64,000 nt of DNA, taken from Actinomycetes bacterium (GTDB lineage Bacteria > Actinomycetota > Actinomycetes > Actinomycetales > Dermatophilaceae). Each line of letters opens with the position of its first letter. Position 1 is the first letter of the stretch. The notes below the pieces were generated by a model, which was not told the DNA's origin, made no database searches, and worked only from the letters and a program-made list of their open reading frames with translations. Positions 53,335 to 61,727 of this stretch are shown piece after piece. The position numbers were made by a program, and so were the translations under genes. Location of the stretch: positions 30,516 through 94,515 of the forward strand of contig JAEZWF010000056.1 of the NCBI GenBank assembly GCA_023420415.1. Reading direction: 5' to 3'.

Positions 53335-54258
53335 ATGGTCCACAGCATGTCCGTAGCCCCCACTGCGGACGCGGGGAGGAGCCGACTCAAGGGTTCCGTG
53401 CTCGCGTTCGTCTACCTGCTCCCGGCGCTGGTCGTCTTCGGGATCTTCATCTTCTGGCCGCTGGTCAAGTCCGTGCTGCTGTCGGTGCAGGGCACCGACA
53501 TCCTGGGCAACCCCAGCGGGTTCGTCGGGTTCGTCAACTACAGCAGGCTGTTCACCGACGACGGGTTCCTCCAGGTCCTCTGGGTCACCTTCGCGTTCAC
53601 CGTCCTGACGGTGCTGCCGAGCATTGCCATTGCGCTCTTCCTGGCGCTGTTGCTGCAGAGCCGGATCCGCGGGGTCAAGTTCTTCCGGACCGCGTTCGCG
53701 CTTCCCTTCGCGTTCTCCGTGGCGACGGCGTCGGTCATCTTCGGGGTGCTGTTCAACCCCGCCAGCGGCGTGCTCAACGGACTGCTGTCCTACATCGGCG
53801 TCGGCAAGGTGAACTGGCTGACGAACCCCGACCTCGCGCTGTGGTCGGTGTCCGGGGCGACCGTGTGGATGCAGATCGGCTACAACCTGCTCGTCATCTC
53901 CGCCGGTCTGGGCGCCCTGCCCGACGACGTGCTCGAGGCGGCCAGGCTCGACGGCGCATCGGGGCTGCGGCTCCAGCGCTCCATCGTGATGCCCCTCATC
54001 ACGCCACAGCTGTTCTTCCTCGTCGTGGTCGGCACCATCCACTCGCTGCAGAGCTTCGGCCAGATCAAGATCCTCACCGTGGGTGGCCCGGAGGGACGCA
54101 CCACCACCCTCGTCTACTCCATCTACGAACAGGCCTTCGCCAACAACAACTCCAACTACGGGTATGCGTCGGCGCAGGCGATGGTGCTGCTGATCATCGT
54201 CCTGGTCATCACCGCGCTGCAGTTCGGCGTGCTCGAGCGGAAGGTGTTCTACCGGTGA
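53335..54258 (+). CDS. Sugar ABC transporter permease (UgpA/MalF type)
   Basis: About 307 residues with six membrane helices, beginning with the first around residue 20-42. The cytoplasmic EAA loop 'LEAARLDGASGLRLQRSIVMPLI' contacts the ATPase. It is of the carbohydrate-uptake CUT1 class. Start ATG 53335 follows an aggtgggg stretch. The stop overlaps the next permease start (GTGA). No ATPase gene follows, so it probably shares a general ATPase such as MsiK encoded elsewhere. Confidence 0.9.
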   Translation: MVHSMSVAPTADAGRSRLKGSVLAFVYLLPALVVFGIFIFWPLVKSVLLSVQGTDILGNPSGFVGFVNYSRLFTDDGFLQVLWVTFAFTVLTVLPSIAIALFLALLLQSRIRGVKFFRTAFALPFAFSVATASVIFGVLFNPASGVLNGLLSYIGVGKVNWLTNPDLALWSVSGATVWMQIGYNLLVISAGLGALPDDVLEAARLDGASGLRLQRSIVMPLITPQLFFLVVVGTIHSLQSFGQIKILTVGGPEGRTTTLVYSIYEQAFANNNSNYGYASAQAMVLLIIVLVITALQFGVLERKVFYR

Positions 54259-55082
54259 GGTCCTCGTCCCGCCTCGGCACCGCCCTGACCTACGTCGCCC
54301 TTGCGGTGATGTTCGTGATCGTCCTGTTCCCCGTCTACTACGGGCTCGTCGGCTCGTTCATGGGTGAGCGTGACACCAACAGCTTCCCGCCGGCGCTGTG
54401 GCCGGTGAACGGTGTCTTCCCGGAGAACTACTCGAACGCGCTGGGCATCATCCCGCTGGGCAACCAGTACCTCACCAGCGTGCTGCAGACCGTCGTCATC
54501 ACCATCGGCCAGCTCGTCACGAGCGTCCTCGCGGCATACGCCTTCGTGTTCCTGCCGTTGCGCTGGCGCGGGTTCTGGTTCGCGGTCTTCCTGTCCACGA
54601 TGATGATCCCCTATGAGTCGATCATCATTCCCAACTACCTGCTGATCTCCGAGCTCGGGCTCAAGGACACCATCGCCGGTCTCACCCTGCCCTTCCTGGC
54701 AACGGGATTCGGCACGTTCCTCATGCGGCAGTCGTTCCTGTCCTTCCCGACCGAGCTGCGCGACGCGGCCCGCGTCGACGGCGCCGGGCACCTGCGGTTC
54801 CTCGTCTCGATCCTCGTGCCCCTGAGCCGGCCGTCGCTGGCCGCGCTCGGCATCTGGTCGGCGCTCTCGGCGTGGAACATGTACTTCTGGCCGCTGCTGA
54901 CGACCGAGGACCCGCGCCACCAGACCATCCAGATCGGCATCAGCCAGCTGCAGACCTCCGACGGCGACAGCCCCGGGATGGTCCTCGCCGGTGTGATGCT
55001 CGCGCTCTTTCCCACCCTGTTGCTCGTCATCTTCGGGCAGCGCTTCATCGTCCGCGGGCTCACCGCGGGTGCCGTCAAGTGA
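54255..55082 (+). CDS. Sugar ABC transporter permease (UgpE/MalG type)
   Basis: A 275-residue six-helix permease from GTG 54255. It has the EAA loop 'LRDAARVDGAGHLRFLVSILVPLSRPSLA' near 170-198 and a C-terminal membrane helix, forming the heterodimeric channel with the preceding gene product. 'ISQLQTSDG' and 'FIVRGLTAGAVK' are typical of the UgpE/MalG C-terminus. It is translationally coupled to its partner. Confidence 0.9.
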   Translation: MRSSSRLGTALTYVALAVMFVIVLFPVYYGLVGSFMGERDTNSFPPALWPVNGVFPENYSNALGIIPLGNQYLTSVLQTVVITIGQLVTSVLAAYAFVFLPLRWRGFWFAVFLSTMMIPYESIIIPNYLLISELGLKDTIAGLTLPFLATGFGTFLMRQSFLSFPTELRDAARVDGAGHLRFLVSILVPLSRPSLAALGIWSALSAWNMYFWPLLTTEDPRHQTIQIGISQLQTSDGDSPGMVLAGVMLALFPTLLLVIFGQRFIVRGLTAGAVK

Positions 55083-55098
55083 ACGAAGGAGTCCCACC

Positions 55099-56514
55099 GT
55101 GTTGACCCGCACCAGGAGGACCGGCCGATCCCGGTTCCGGTATGCCGTGCCGGCCGCCATCGCGGCCACCTCGCTCGTCCTCGCCGCCTGCGGCGGCGGT
55201 GGCGACAGCTCGTCGTCCGACGGCGCCGGAGCCCCCAAGGCCGACGCGCTCAAGGACGCCAAGGGCGTCACCACCGTCTCGTTCTGGCACGCGATGGACG
55301 GCAAGAACGCCGAGGTGCTCACGCAGCTCGTGAACGAGTTCAACGCCGCCAACAAGGGCAAGATCGAGGTCAAGCCCACGTATGCCGGCAAGTACGACGA
55401 CGCGATCACCAAGTACAAGGCCGCGATCCAGAGCAAGTCGACGCCGGACGTCATCCAGATCTACGACATCGGCACCCAGTTCATGATCGACGCCAAGCAG
55501 GCGGTGCCGATGCAGGACTTCATCGACCGCGACAAGATGGACGTCTCGGACCTGCAGCCCAACATCACCGGCTACTACAGCGTCGACAAGAAGCTCTACT
55601 CGATGCCGTTCAACACCTCGATGCCGTTGCTGTACATCAACAAGTCGCTCTTCAAGAAGGCCGGTCTCGACCCGGAGAAGCCGCCGACCAACCTCGACGA
55701 GATCCGCGCGGCCGCCGAGAAGCTCTCCAAGAAGAACGGTGGTCCCGCGGACTACGGGTTCGGCGCAGCCATCTACGGCTGGCTGCTCGAGCAGTTCATC
55801 GCCAGCTCCGGGCAGGAGTACTGTAACCAGGGCAACGGGCGCACCGGTCGCGCGAGCGAGGTCAACTTCGCCCAGGACACCAACATCGCGGTGACCACGT
55901 GGTGGCAGAAGATGGTCAAGGACGGTCTGGCCGCCAACACCGGCCGCGACACCAAGGCCGCCCAGGCGGCGTTCAAGTCCGGTCAGCTCGCCATGAACCT
56001 GGAGTCGACCGGTCAGCTCGGCGGCTACAGCGAGGCGGCCAAGCAGGGCGGCTGGGAGCTCGGCGCGGTCAACTACCCGCACGTCAAGGCCGGCGACACC
56101 GGTGGCCCGATCATCGGTGGTGCATCGCTGTGGATCAACGGTGTGAACCACGAGGACGCCAACAAGGAGGCGGCCTGGCAGTTCGTGAAGTTCTTGGTCG
56201 ACCCCAAGAGCCAGGCCACGTGGCACACGGGCACGGGCTACTTCCCCAACTCCAAGGGCGCGCTCAACGAGCCGGTCGACGTGGAGTACCGCAAGAACAA
56301 CCCGCTGTTCGACGTCGCCGTCAAGCAGCTCGAGGGCACCGAGCTCACGACGGCCACCCAGGGCTGCCTGCTCGGTGTGATGCCGCAGTCGCGCAAGGCG
56401 TCCGAGGACGCGCTGGAGAAGGCACTCAACGGTGCCGACCCGAAGCAGGCCATGACCGACGCGGCGACCTCGGTCGCCACGCAGGCCAAGACCTACAACG
56501 ACTCGGTCAAGTAG
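55099..56514 (+). CDS. Sugar ABC transporter substrate-binding lipoprotein (UgpB-like)
   Basis: About 471 residues from GTG 55099 with an aagGAG site. The signal peptide ends in lipobox 'LAAC', giving a membrane-anchored extracellular binding protein. The mature part is a solute-binding fold of the UgpB/extracellular-binding type 1 family ('TVSFWHAMDGKNAEVLTQLV' opening). 'TQGCLLGVMPQSRKASEDALE' near the end resembles glycerol-3-phosphate-type binding proteins. The ligand, glycerol phosphate or an oligosaccharide, is not certain. Last gene of the three-gene importer. Confidence 0.92.
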   Translation: MLTRTRRTGRSRFRYAVPAAIAATSLVLAACGGGGDSSSSDGAGAPKADALKDAKGVTTVSFWHAMDGKNAEVLTQLVNEFNAANKGKIEVKPTYAGKYDDAITKYKAAIQSKSTPDVIQIYDIGTQFMIDAKQAVPMQDFIDRDKMDVSDLQPNITGYYSVDKKLYSMPFNTSMPLLYINKSLFKKAGLDPEKPPTNLDEIRAAAEKLSKKNGGPADYGFGAAIYGWLLEQFIASSGQEYCNQGNGRTGRASEVNFAQDTNIAVTTWWQKMVKDGLAANTGRDTKAAQAAFKSGQLAMNLESTGQLGGYSEAAKQGGWELGAVNYPHVKAGDTGGPIIGGASLWINGVNHEDANKEAAWQFVKFLVDPKSQATWHTGTGYFPNSKGALNEPVDVEYRKNNPLFDVAVKQLEGTELTTATQGCLLGVMPQSRKASEDALEKALNGADPKQAMTDAATSVATQAKTYNDSVK

Positions 56515-56539
56515 GCGTCAAGTAGGCCGAGCTCGTAGG

Positions 56540-57364
56540 TCAGGAACCATCCCGCTGCGGCGGGCGCAGGGCCCACGCGGCCACTGCGCCCGCCGCAGCC
56601 ACGTTCAGGGAGTCCACTCCCCCGGCCATCGGGATCGTGACGGTCAGGTCGGCGGCGGAAAGCGTGTGCCGGGACAGCCCGTCGCCCTCGGTGCCGAGCA
56701 CCAGCGCGAGCCGCTCCGGCGGGTCGGCTGCCAAGTCGTCGAGCGACACCGCGTCGTCGGCCAGCGCGAGCGTGGCGACGGTGAACCCGGTCTGCTGGAG
56801 GCCCGCGATGCCACCGGGCCACGGGTCGATGCGCGTCCACGGCACCTGGAACACGGTGCCCATCGAGACGCGGATCGACCTGCGGTACAACGGATCCGCA
56901 CATCTGGGCGTCACGAGCACGGCATCGACACCGAGGGCCGCCGCCGACCGGAACACCGCCCCCACGTTGGTGTGGTCGACGATGTCCTCGAGCACGAGCA
57001 CCCGCCGGGCATCGGCGACCAGCTCGGCCACGGCCGGCAGCACCGGACGCTGCATCGACGCCAGGGCCCCTCGGTGCAGGTGGAACCCGGTGAGCTGCTC
57101 GATCACGTCGTGCTCGCCGACATAGACGGGTATGCCGTCCGCCTCGGCCGCCGTGACGAGGTCGGATAGGTCGTCGAGCCAGCGCCGGGCCATGAGGTAG
57201 CTGCGCGGCCGGTGCCCGGCGGCCAGGGCGCGCCTGATCACCTTCTCGGACTCGGCGATGTAGAGGCCGCGCTCGGGCTCGGTGCGCCGGCGCAGCGCAA
57301 CGTCCGTGAGCCGCACGTAGTCAGCGAGCCGGTCGTCGTCGGCAGTGGTGATGGTGAGGGGCAC
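56540..57364 (-). CDS. TrmH/SpoU family RNA 2'-O-methyltransferase
   Basis: About 274 residues from GTG 57364. The substrate-binding N-terminal domain is followed by the knotted SPOUT catalytic domain: 'LVLEDIVDHTNVGAVFRSAAALGVDAVLV' (motif 1, near 130), 'RLALVLGTEGDGLS' (motif 2) and 'VTIPMAGGVDSLNVAAAGAVAAW' (motif 3, knot). It methylates ribose in rRNA or tRNA with SAM; the target is unknown. It begins one base after the TauE-like stop on the same strand. Confidence 0.92.
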   Translation of the reverse strand: MPLTITTADDDRLADYVRLTDVALRRRTEPERGLYIAESEKVIRRALAAGHRPRSYLMARRWLDDLSDLVTAAEADGIPVYVGEHDVIEQLTGFHLHRGALASMQRPVLPAVAELVADARRVLVLEDIVDHTNVGAVFRSAAALGVDAVLVTPRCADPLYRRSIRVSMGTVFQVPWTRIDPWPGGIAGLQQTGFTVATLALADDAVSLDDLAADPPERLALVLGTEGDGLSRHTLSAADLTVTIPMAGGVDSLNVAAAGAVAAWALRPPQRDGS

Positions 57365-57365
57365 G

Positions 57366-58151
57366 TCAGCTGAACCAGACGATCTTGACGATGCCGACGA
57401 TGCCGATGACGACGATGAGGCCACGCAGCACCAGCGGGGGCAGGCGGCGACCCACGGTCGACCCGATGACACCGCCCAGCAACGACCCGACCGCGATGAG
57501 CGCCACGACCCACCAGTCGATCAGGTCGTGCCCCACGATGATGAAGACGATCGCAGCCACCGCGTTGACGACGAGGGCCAGCACGTTCTTGTAGCCGTTG
57601 AGCCGTTGCAGCGACTCGCTGCTGAGGACGCTCAGGACGCCCATGAGGATCACGCCCTGGGCTGCGCCGAAGTAGCCGCCGTAGACCCCGGCGATGTAGA
57701 CGGAAGCCATGAGCAGCAACGTCGTTCGCCCGCCGCGGTGGACCGGGTGCACGTCGTTCTCGCCGTGCCTGGCCGCCGCGCGCCGCTGCAGCGCCGGTCC
57801 GAAGACCACCAGCAGGACGCCGATGGCGATGAGCACCGGCACGATCGCGGTGAAGGCGTCCTCGGGCAGCACGCGCAGGAGCAGGGCTCCCGTGATGCCG
57901 CCGAGCAGCGACATGGGCACCAGCCGGCGGATCGCCGGACCGGCGCCGACCAGCTCCTTGCGGTAGCCCCACGACCCGGTGATGCCACCGCCGACGAGCC
58001 CGATGTTGTTCGACATGTTCGCCGTCAGCGGCGGAAAACCGAAGAACAGCAACGTGGGGAACGTGATGAGCGTGCCCGACCCCACGACGGTGTTGATGGT
58101 GCCGGCCGCCGTGCCCGCCAGGAAGATCCCCAGGGCTTCGACGACGGACAC
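57366..58151 (-). CDS. Sulfite exporter TauE/SafE family membrane protein
   Basis: A 261-residue protein with about eight membrane helices and the internal duplication of TauE/SafE transporters ('TINTVVGSGTLITFPTLLFFGFPP', 'GGYFGAAQGVILMGVLSVL', 'GGVIGSTVGRRL'). It is thought to move sulfite, sulfoacetate or related anions; the substrate here is unknown. Precedes the methyltransferase gene with a 1-base gap. The 58203-58239 hairpin lies upstream, separating it from the SPFH gene. Confidence 0.88.
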   Translation of the reverse strand: MSVVEALGIFLAGTAAGTINTVVGSGTLITFPTLLFFGFPPLTANMSNNIGLVGGGITGSWGYRKELVGAGPAIRRLVPMSLLGGITGALLLRVLPEDAFTAIVPVLIAIGVLLVVFGPALQRRAAARHGENDVHPVHRGGRTTLLLMASVYIAGVYGGYFGAAQGVILMGVLSVLSSESLQRLNGYKNVLALVVNAVAAIVFIIVGHDLIDWWVVALIAVGSLLGGVIGSTVGRRLPPLVLRGLIVVIGIVGIVKIVWFS

Positions 58152-58202
58152 CCGGTCACCCTAGCGACCGCGTCGTTTCGCCCGGAAACCAGTCCAGACG
58201 AC

Positions 58203-58239
58203 GGTATGCCGCCCGCTCACGGCGAGCGGGCGGCATACC
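58203..58239. terminator. 16-bp perfect hairpin with GTATGCCG arms
   Basis: Arms 58203-58218 and 58224-58239 are perfectly complementary around a 5-base loop. Each outer end is GGTATGCCG. It lies 18 bases beyond the SPFH stop (minus strand) and upstream of the TauE-like start, so it probably ends the SPFH transcript. It is the last pair of these words in the window. Confidence 0.78.
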
Positions 58240-58256
58240 TCGTGCGTGTGCTGGGG

Positions 58257-59453
58257 TCAGGGGCGCGGTGGTTCCGTGCCCTCGGGACCCTGCGCGCCCT
58301 CGACCGGCGGCGCGGGCGGGACGATCGGCGTCTCCGGCTGGTACTCCGGGACCGCATCGGCCGGCGGCTGCACGGGCGGCTGGACCCGCTGCACCGGCTG
58401 GGCGTGCTCGGTCGCCTCCTGGCTGGCGCGACCGGCCTGGCCGCGAGCCTCGGCGAGAGCCTGAGCCGGGTCCTCCAGCGCGGTCTCCTGGAAGACGTCG
58501 GCCGGGTCACCCGGGTCGACCCACTGCTCGTCATCGGACCCGTCGGGCCCACCCTGCTCGGTCTTGCCCAGCGCGCCACCGATGCCGCGCAGTGCGTCGG
58601 TGAGCTCGCTCGGGATGATCCACATCTTGTTGGAGTCACCGCGGGCGATCTGCGGGAGGACCTGGAGGTACTGGTAGGCGAGCAGCTTCTGCGTGGGCTT
58701 GCCGCGGTGGATCGCGTCGAACACCTGCTGGATGGCGCGGGCCTGGCCCTGGGCCTCGAGGATGCGTGCCTGGGCCGAACCCTCGGCGCGCAGGATCTGG
58801 CTCTGCTTCTCACCCTCGGCCGTGAGGATGTTGGACTGCTTGACGCCCTCGGCGTTGAGGATGGCGGCGCGGCGGTCACGCTCGGCCTTCATCTGCTTCT
58901 CCATCGACTCCTGCACCGAGATCGGCGGGTCGATGGCCTTGAGCTCGACGCGGTTGACGCGGATGCCCCACTTGCCGGTCGCCTCGTCGAGCACGCCGCG
59001 GAGCTGGCCGTTGATCTGGTCGCGGCTCGTGAGGGTCTGCTCGAGGTCCATCGAGCCGATGACGTTACGCAGCGTGGTGACGGTGAGCTGCTCGATGCCG
59101 GTGATGTAGTTCGCGATCTCGTAGACCGCGTCCTTCGGCGACGTCACCTGGAAGTAGATGACCGTGTCGATGCTGACGACGAGGTTGTCGGACGTGATGA
59201 CGGGCTGCGGCGGGAACGAGACGACCTGCTCGCGCAGGTCGACGCTCGCGCGCACGCGGTCGATGAACGGGATGAGCAGGTGCAGGCCCGCGTCCAGGGT
59301 CCGGCTGTAGCGTCCGAGCCGCTCGACGATGACCGCGACCGCCTGCGGCACGATCCGCACGGACCGGAACAGCGCGACGAGCACGAAGATCAGGACGAGC
59401 CCGCCCACCACGATCAGCGCGAGCTGGCCGACGTCGGTGGTGTCCTCGGTCAT
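58257..59453 (-). CDS. SPFH/Band 7 domain membrane scaffold protein
   Basis: About 398 residues. An N-terminal membrane anchor ('LALIVVGGLVLIFVLVALFRSV') is followed by the SPFH domain ('VPQAVAVIVERLGRYSRTLDAGLHLLIPFIDRV', about residues 33-65). A helical region has 'MKAERDRRAAILNAEGVKQS' and repeated 'AEGEKQSQILRAEGSAQA'. The tail is Pro/Glu/Gln-rich. Members oligomerise into flotillin-like membrane microdomain scaffolds. Co-oriented with the NfeD gene 33 bases upstream, the classic SPFH/NfeD partnership. Confidence 0.92.
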   Translation of the reverse strand: MTEDTTDVGQLALIVVGGLVLIFVLVALFRSVRIVPQAVAVIVERLGRYSRTLDAGLHLLIPFIDRVRASVDLREQVVSFPPQPVITSDNLVVSIDTVIYFQVTSPKDAVYEIANYITGIEQLTVTTLRNVIGSMDLEQTLTSRDQINGQLRGVLDEATGKWGIRVNRVELKAIDPPISVQESMEKQMKAERDRRAAILNAEGVKQSNILTAEGEKQSQILRAEGSAQARILEAQGQARAIQQVFDAIHRGKPTQKLLAYQYLQVLPQIARGDSNKMWIIPSELTDALRGIGGALGKTEQGGPDGSDDEQWVDPGDPADVFQETALEDPAQALAEARGQAGRASQEATEHAQPVQRVQPPVQPPADAVPEYQPETPIVPPAPPVEGAQGPEGTEPPRP

Positions 59454-59485
59454 GGAGCCTCCTTGGTCCGTTCGGTGGTGCCGCG

Positions 59486-59920
59486 CTAGGGGCGCGGCGT
59501 GGGGACGACGACCGCGGTCGCGCCGTCGATGCGGGTGACCGTGACCTCGGTGCCGGGTGTCAGGGCGTCGCCGTCGGACGTCCGGGCGCTCCACACCTCA
59601 CCCGCGAGCTTGACCCGCCCGGTCTCGCCCGTGACCGTCGCGATCACGACCGCCGGACGGCCGACGAGAGCGGACGCGTTGGTCTCGACGAGCGGCGTGC
59701 GTCGCCGCAGGTGCCGCAGCAGCCACGGCCGCAGCGTGACGAGCAGCAGCACGGACACGACGGCGGCGACGACGATCTGCACCCACAGCGGCGCTCCCGC
59801 GGCGCTGGCGACCCCGCCGGCGAGGGCCCCGCCCGCGGCCATGATGAAGACGAGCTCGAGCGAGAGCATCTCCAGGATGCCGAGCACCAGGGCGCTGCCG
59901 ACCCACCAGAGCCACTCCAC
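59486..59920 (-). CDS. NfeD-like membrane protein
   Basis: A 144-residue protein: membrane segments 'WLWWVGSALVLGILEMLSLELVFIMAAGGALAG' and 'LWVQIVVAAVVSVLLLVTLRPWL', then a soluble OB-like domain starting 'ALVGRPAVVIATVTGETGRVKLAGEVW'. NfeD short proteins pair with SPFH proteins and likely tune their membrane assembly. Start GTG 59920. Just upstream the base composition and codon choice seem to change (see findings). Confidence 0.88.
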   Translation of the reverse strand: MEWLWWVGSALVLGILEMLSLELVFIMAAGGALAGGVASAAGAPLWVQIVVAAVVSVLLLVTLRPWLLRHLRRRTPLVETNASALVGRPAVVIATVTGETGRVKLAGEVWSARTSDGDALTPGTEVTVTRIDGATAVVVPTPRP

Positions 59921-60045
59921 CGTGCGTACCTCCCGATCGTCAGCCGTGCACCGATCCTAGGCACACTCTTGACGGTCTCGTGAGGATTCGGGTGCCGAGC
60001 GCCCGGAAGGAGCGGGGTGCGGGCGACGGACGGTCAGGCAGGCGG

Positions 60046-60837
60046 TCAGACGAGCGTCGCGGCGCGGGCCGACCAGCGACCCGCGTGCCGGTCGAGCAGC
60101 AGGTCGATCCCGAACGCGCCCGAGAGCTGCTCGGCCGTGAGGACCTCCTCGATGGGGCCGGACGCGTGGACCGCACCGTCGCGCAGGAGCAGCAGGTGCG
60201 TGAATCCCGGCGGGATCTCCTCGACGTGGTGCGTGACGAGCACCAGCACGGGCGAGCGGCGGTCGTCGGCCAGCTCGGCGAGCGCGCCGACGAGCTCCTC
60301 GCGGCCACCGAGGTCGAGCCCTGCCGCGGGCTCGTCGAGCAGCAGGAGCTCGGGGTCGGCCATCAGGGCACGGGCGATCTGCACGCGCTTGCGCTCGCCC
60401 TCGCTGAGGGTGCCGAAGTACCGGTCGCCGAGGTGCTCGACCCCGAACGCCCGCAGCAGGTCGGTCGCGCGGGTCTCGTCGAGGTCCTCGTACTCCTCGC
60501 GCCAGCGCCCCGTCATGCCGTACGCGGCGGTCAGCACCACGTCGCGCACGAGCTCACCCGTGGGGATCTTGTCGGCGAGCGCGGAGCTGGACAGGCCGAT
60601 GCGCGGCCGCAGCTCGAAGACGTCGACGTTGCCGAGCCGGCTGCCGAGGAGCTGCGCCGAGCCGCTCGTCGGGTGCATGCGCCCCGAGGCGACCTGCAGC
60701 AGCGTCGTCTTGCCCGCGCCGTTGCGTCCCAGGACGACCCAGCGCTCACCCTCGGCGACCGTCCACGACACGCTGTCGAGGATCGTCGTCGTCCCCCGTC
60801 TGATCGTCACGTCCTGGAGGTCGAGCACGTCGGTCAT
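60046..60837 (-). CDS. ABC transporter ATP-binding protein
   Basis: A 263-residue stand-alone ATPase. Walker A 'GRNGAGKTTLL' near residue 38, a Q-loop region after it, signature 'LSEGERKRVQIARAL' near 144, Walker B 'LLLLDEPAAGLD' near 165 and the H-loop 'THHVEEI' near 201. It resembles ModF/YlmA-like cytoplasmic ATPases without a nearby permease. The partner is unknown. No other transport gene lies adjacent. GCG alanine codons are frequent, unlike genes before 59.9 kb. Confidence 0.9.
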   Translation of the reverse strand: MTDVLDLQDVTIRRGTTTILDSVSWTVAEGERWVVLGRNGAGKTTLLQVASGRMHPTSGSAQLLGSRLGNVDVFELRPRIGLSSSALADKIPTGELVRDVVLTAAYGMTGRWREEYEDLDETRATDLLRAFGVEHLGDRYFGTLSEGERKRVQIARALMADPELLLLDEPAAGLDLGGREELVGALAELADDRRSPVLVLVTHHVEEIPPGFTHLLLLRDGAVHASGPIEEVLTAEQLSGAFGIDLLLDRHAGRWSARAATLV

Positions 60838-60920
60838 GGCACGACCCTAACGTTCGAGCGCCCGTCCCCGCGCACACGCCTCGCGACGGACGGCGGGCCC
60901 GGACGCCGTACCGTGGGCGG

Positions 60921-61727
60921 GTGCCCGACCTCGACCTGCCCCGGGGCGCCGTGCTCGCGCTGTGGCTCGGCGCGACCGCCGCCCGCCCCGCCGGCTCTCC
61001 CGTGCCCACGGCCGCACTGCGCGGCGTGCAGGGCGACGACGAGCCGCACGAGGTGGTGGACGCGACCGGCTCCCGCCTCGACCTCGCCGACGCGGTCGCG
61101 TCGTGGACGGCCCCCGACCTCGACGTCGTCGCGCTCCTGCCGGCCCCCGGCGACGTCGCGGGCGTGCCCGCCGCGGTGAGCGCGCAGGCGCTCGACGCGC
61201 GTGAGGTCGTCCTGCTGCGCTCGGCGGGCCGCAGCCTCGCGCTCGTCCCGGAGGTGACCGGGTTCGGCTCGGCGCTCGAGCCCGGGCACCTGGTCACGTG
61301 GCACGCCACCGAGGTGCCCGACTGGACGCTGGCGGTGCAGGGGCTCGGCACGCTCGAGGACGCCGACCGAGGCCTGCGGCGCGGCCTGACGGACGTCACG
61401 GACGCGCTCGTGCGCCTCGACGTGGCCCACTGGGACGACGAGCACGCGACGCAGGTGGTCGCGCTGCGCGACGCGGGCGTGCCGACCTGGCGGCTGCCGG
61501 ACCGTCTCGACGCGCGCCGCGGTCGGATCCTCGCAAGCGCCGCGCGGCTGCTCGCGATCGTGGACCTCGCGACCCGCGACGACGGCGGCGCCGTCAACCT
61601 GTGGCAGGCCGACCAGCGCACCGCCGCGCTGCGCGACGTCGACCGGCTCGCGCGTCGCGCGCTGTCCGCCGCGACGTTCGCCGGCCCGGCCGCGGGCCCG
61701 GGTCCTCAGGCGAGCACGCCTCGGTAG
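60921..61727 (+). CDS. Conserved hypothetical protein, unknown function
   Basis: A 268-residue protein from GTG 60921. It is rich in Ala, Asp, Leu and Val ('PDLDLPRGAVLALWLGATAA', 'EVVLLRSAGRSLALVPEVTGFG'), with no signal peptide, membrane helix or known motif. Similar-looking proteins occur next to glgA in some Micrococcineae (recollection, not checked). Its 3' end overlaps the convergent glgA stop by 22 bases. I do not assign a function. Confidence 0.68.
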   Translation: MPDLDLPRGAVLALWLGATAARPAGSPVPTAALRGVQGDDEPHEVVDATGSRLDLADAVASWTAPDLDVVALLPAPGDVAGVPAAVSAQALDAREVVLLRSAGRSLALVPEVTGFGSALEPGHLVTWHATEVPDWTLAVQGLGTLEDADRGLRRGLTDVTDALVRLDVAHWDDEHATQVVALRDAGVPTWRLPDRLDARRGRILASAARLLAIVDLATRDDGGAVNLWQADQRTAALRDVDRLARRALSAATFAGPAAGPGPQASTPR

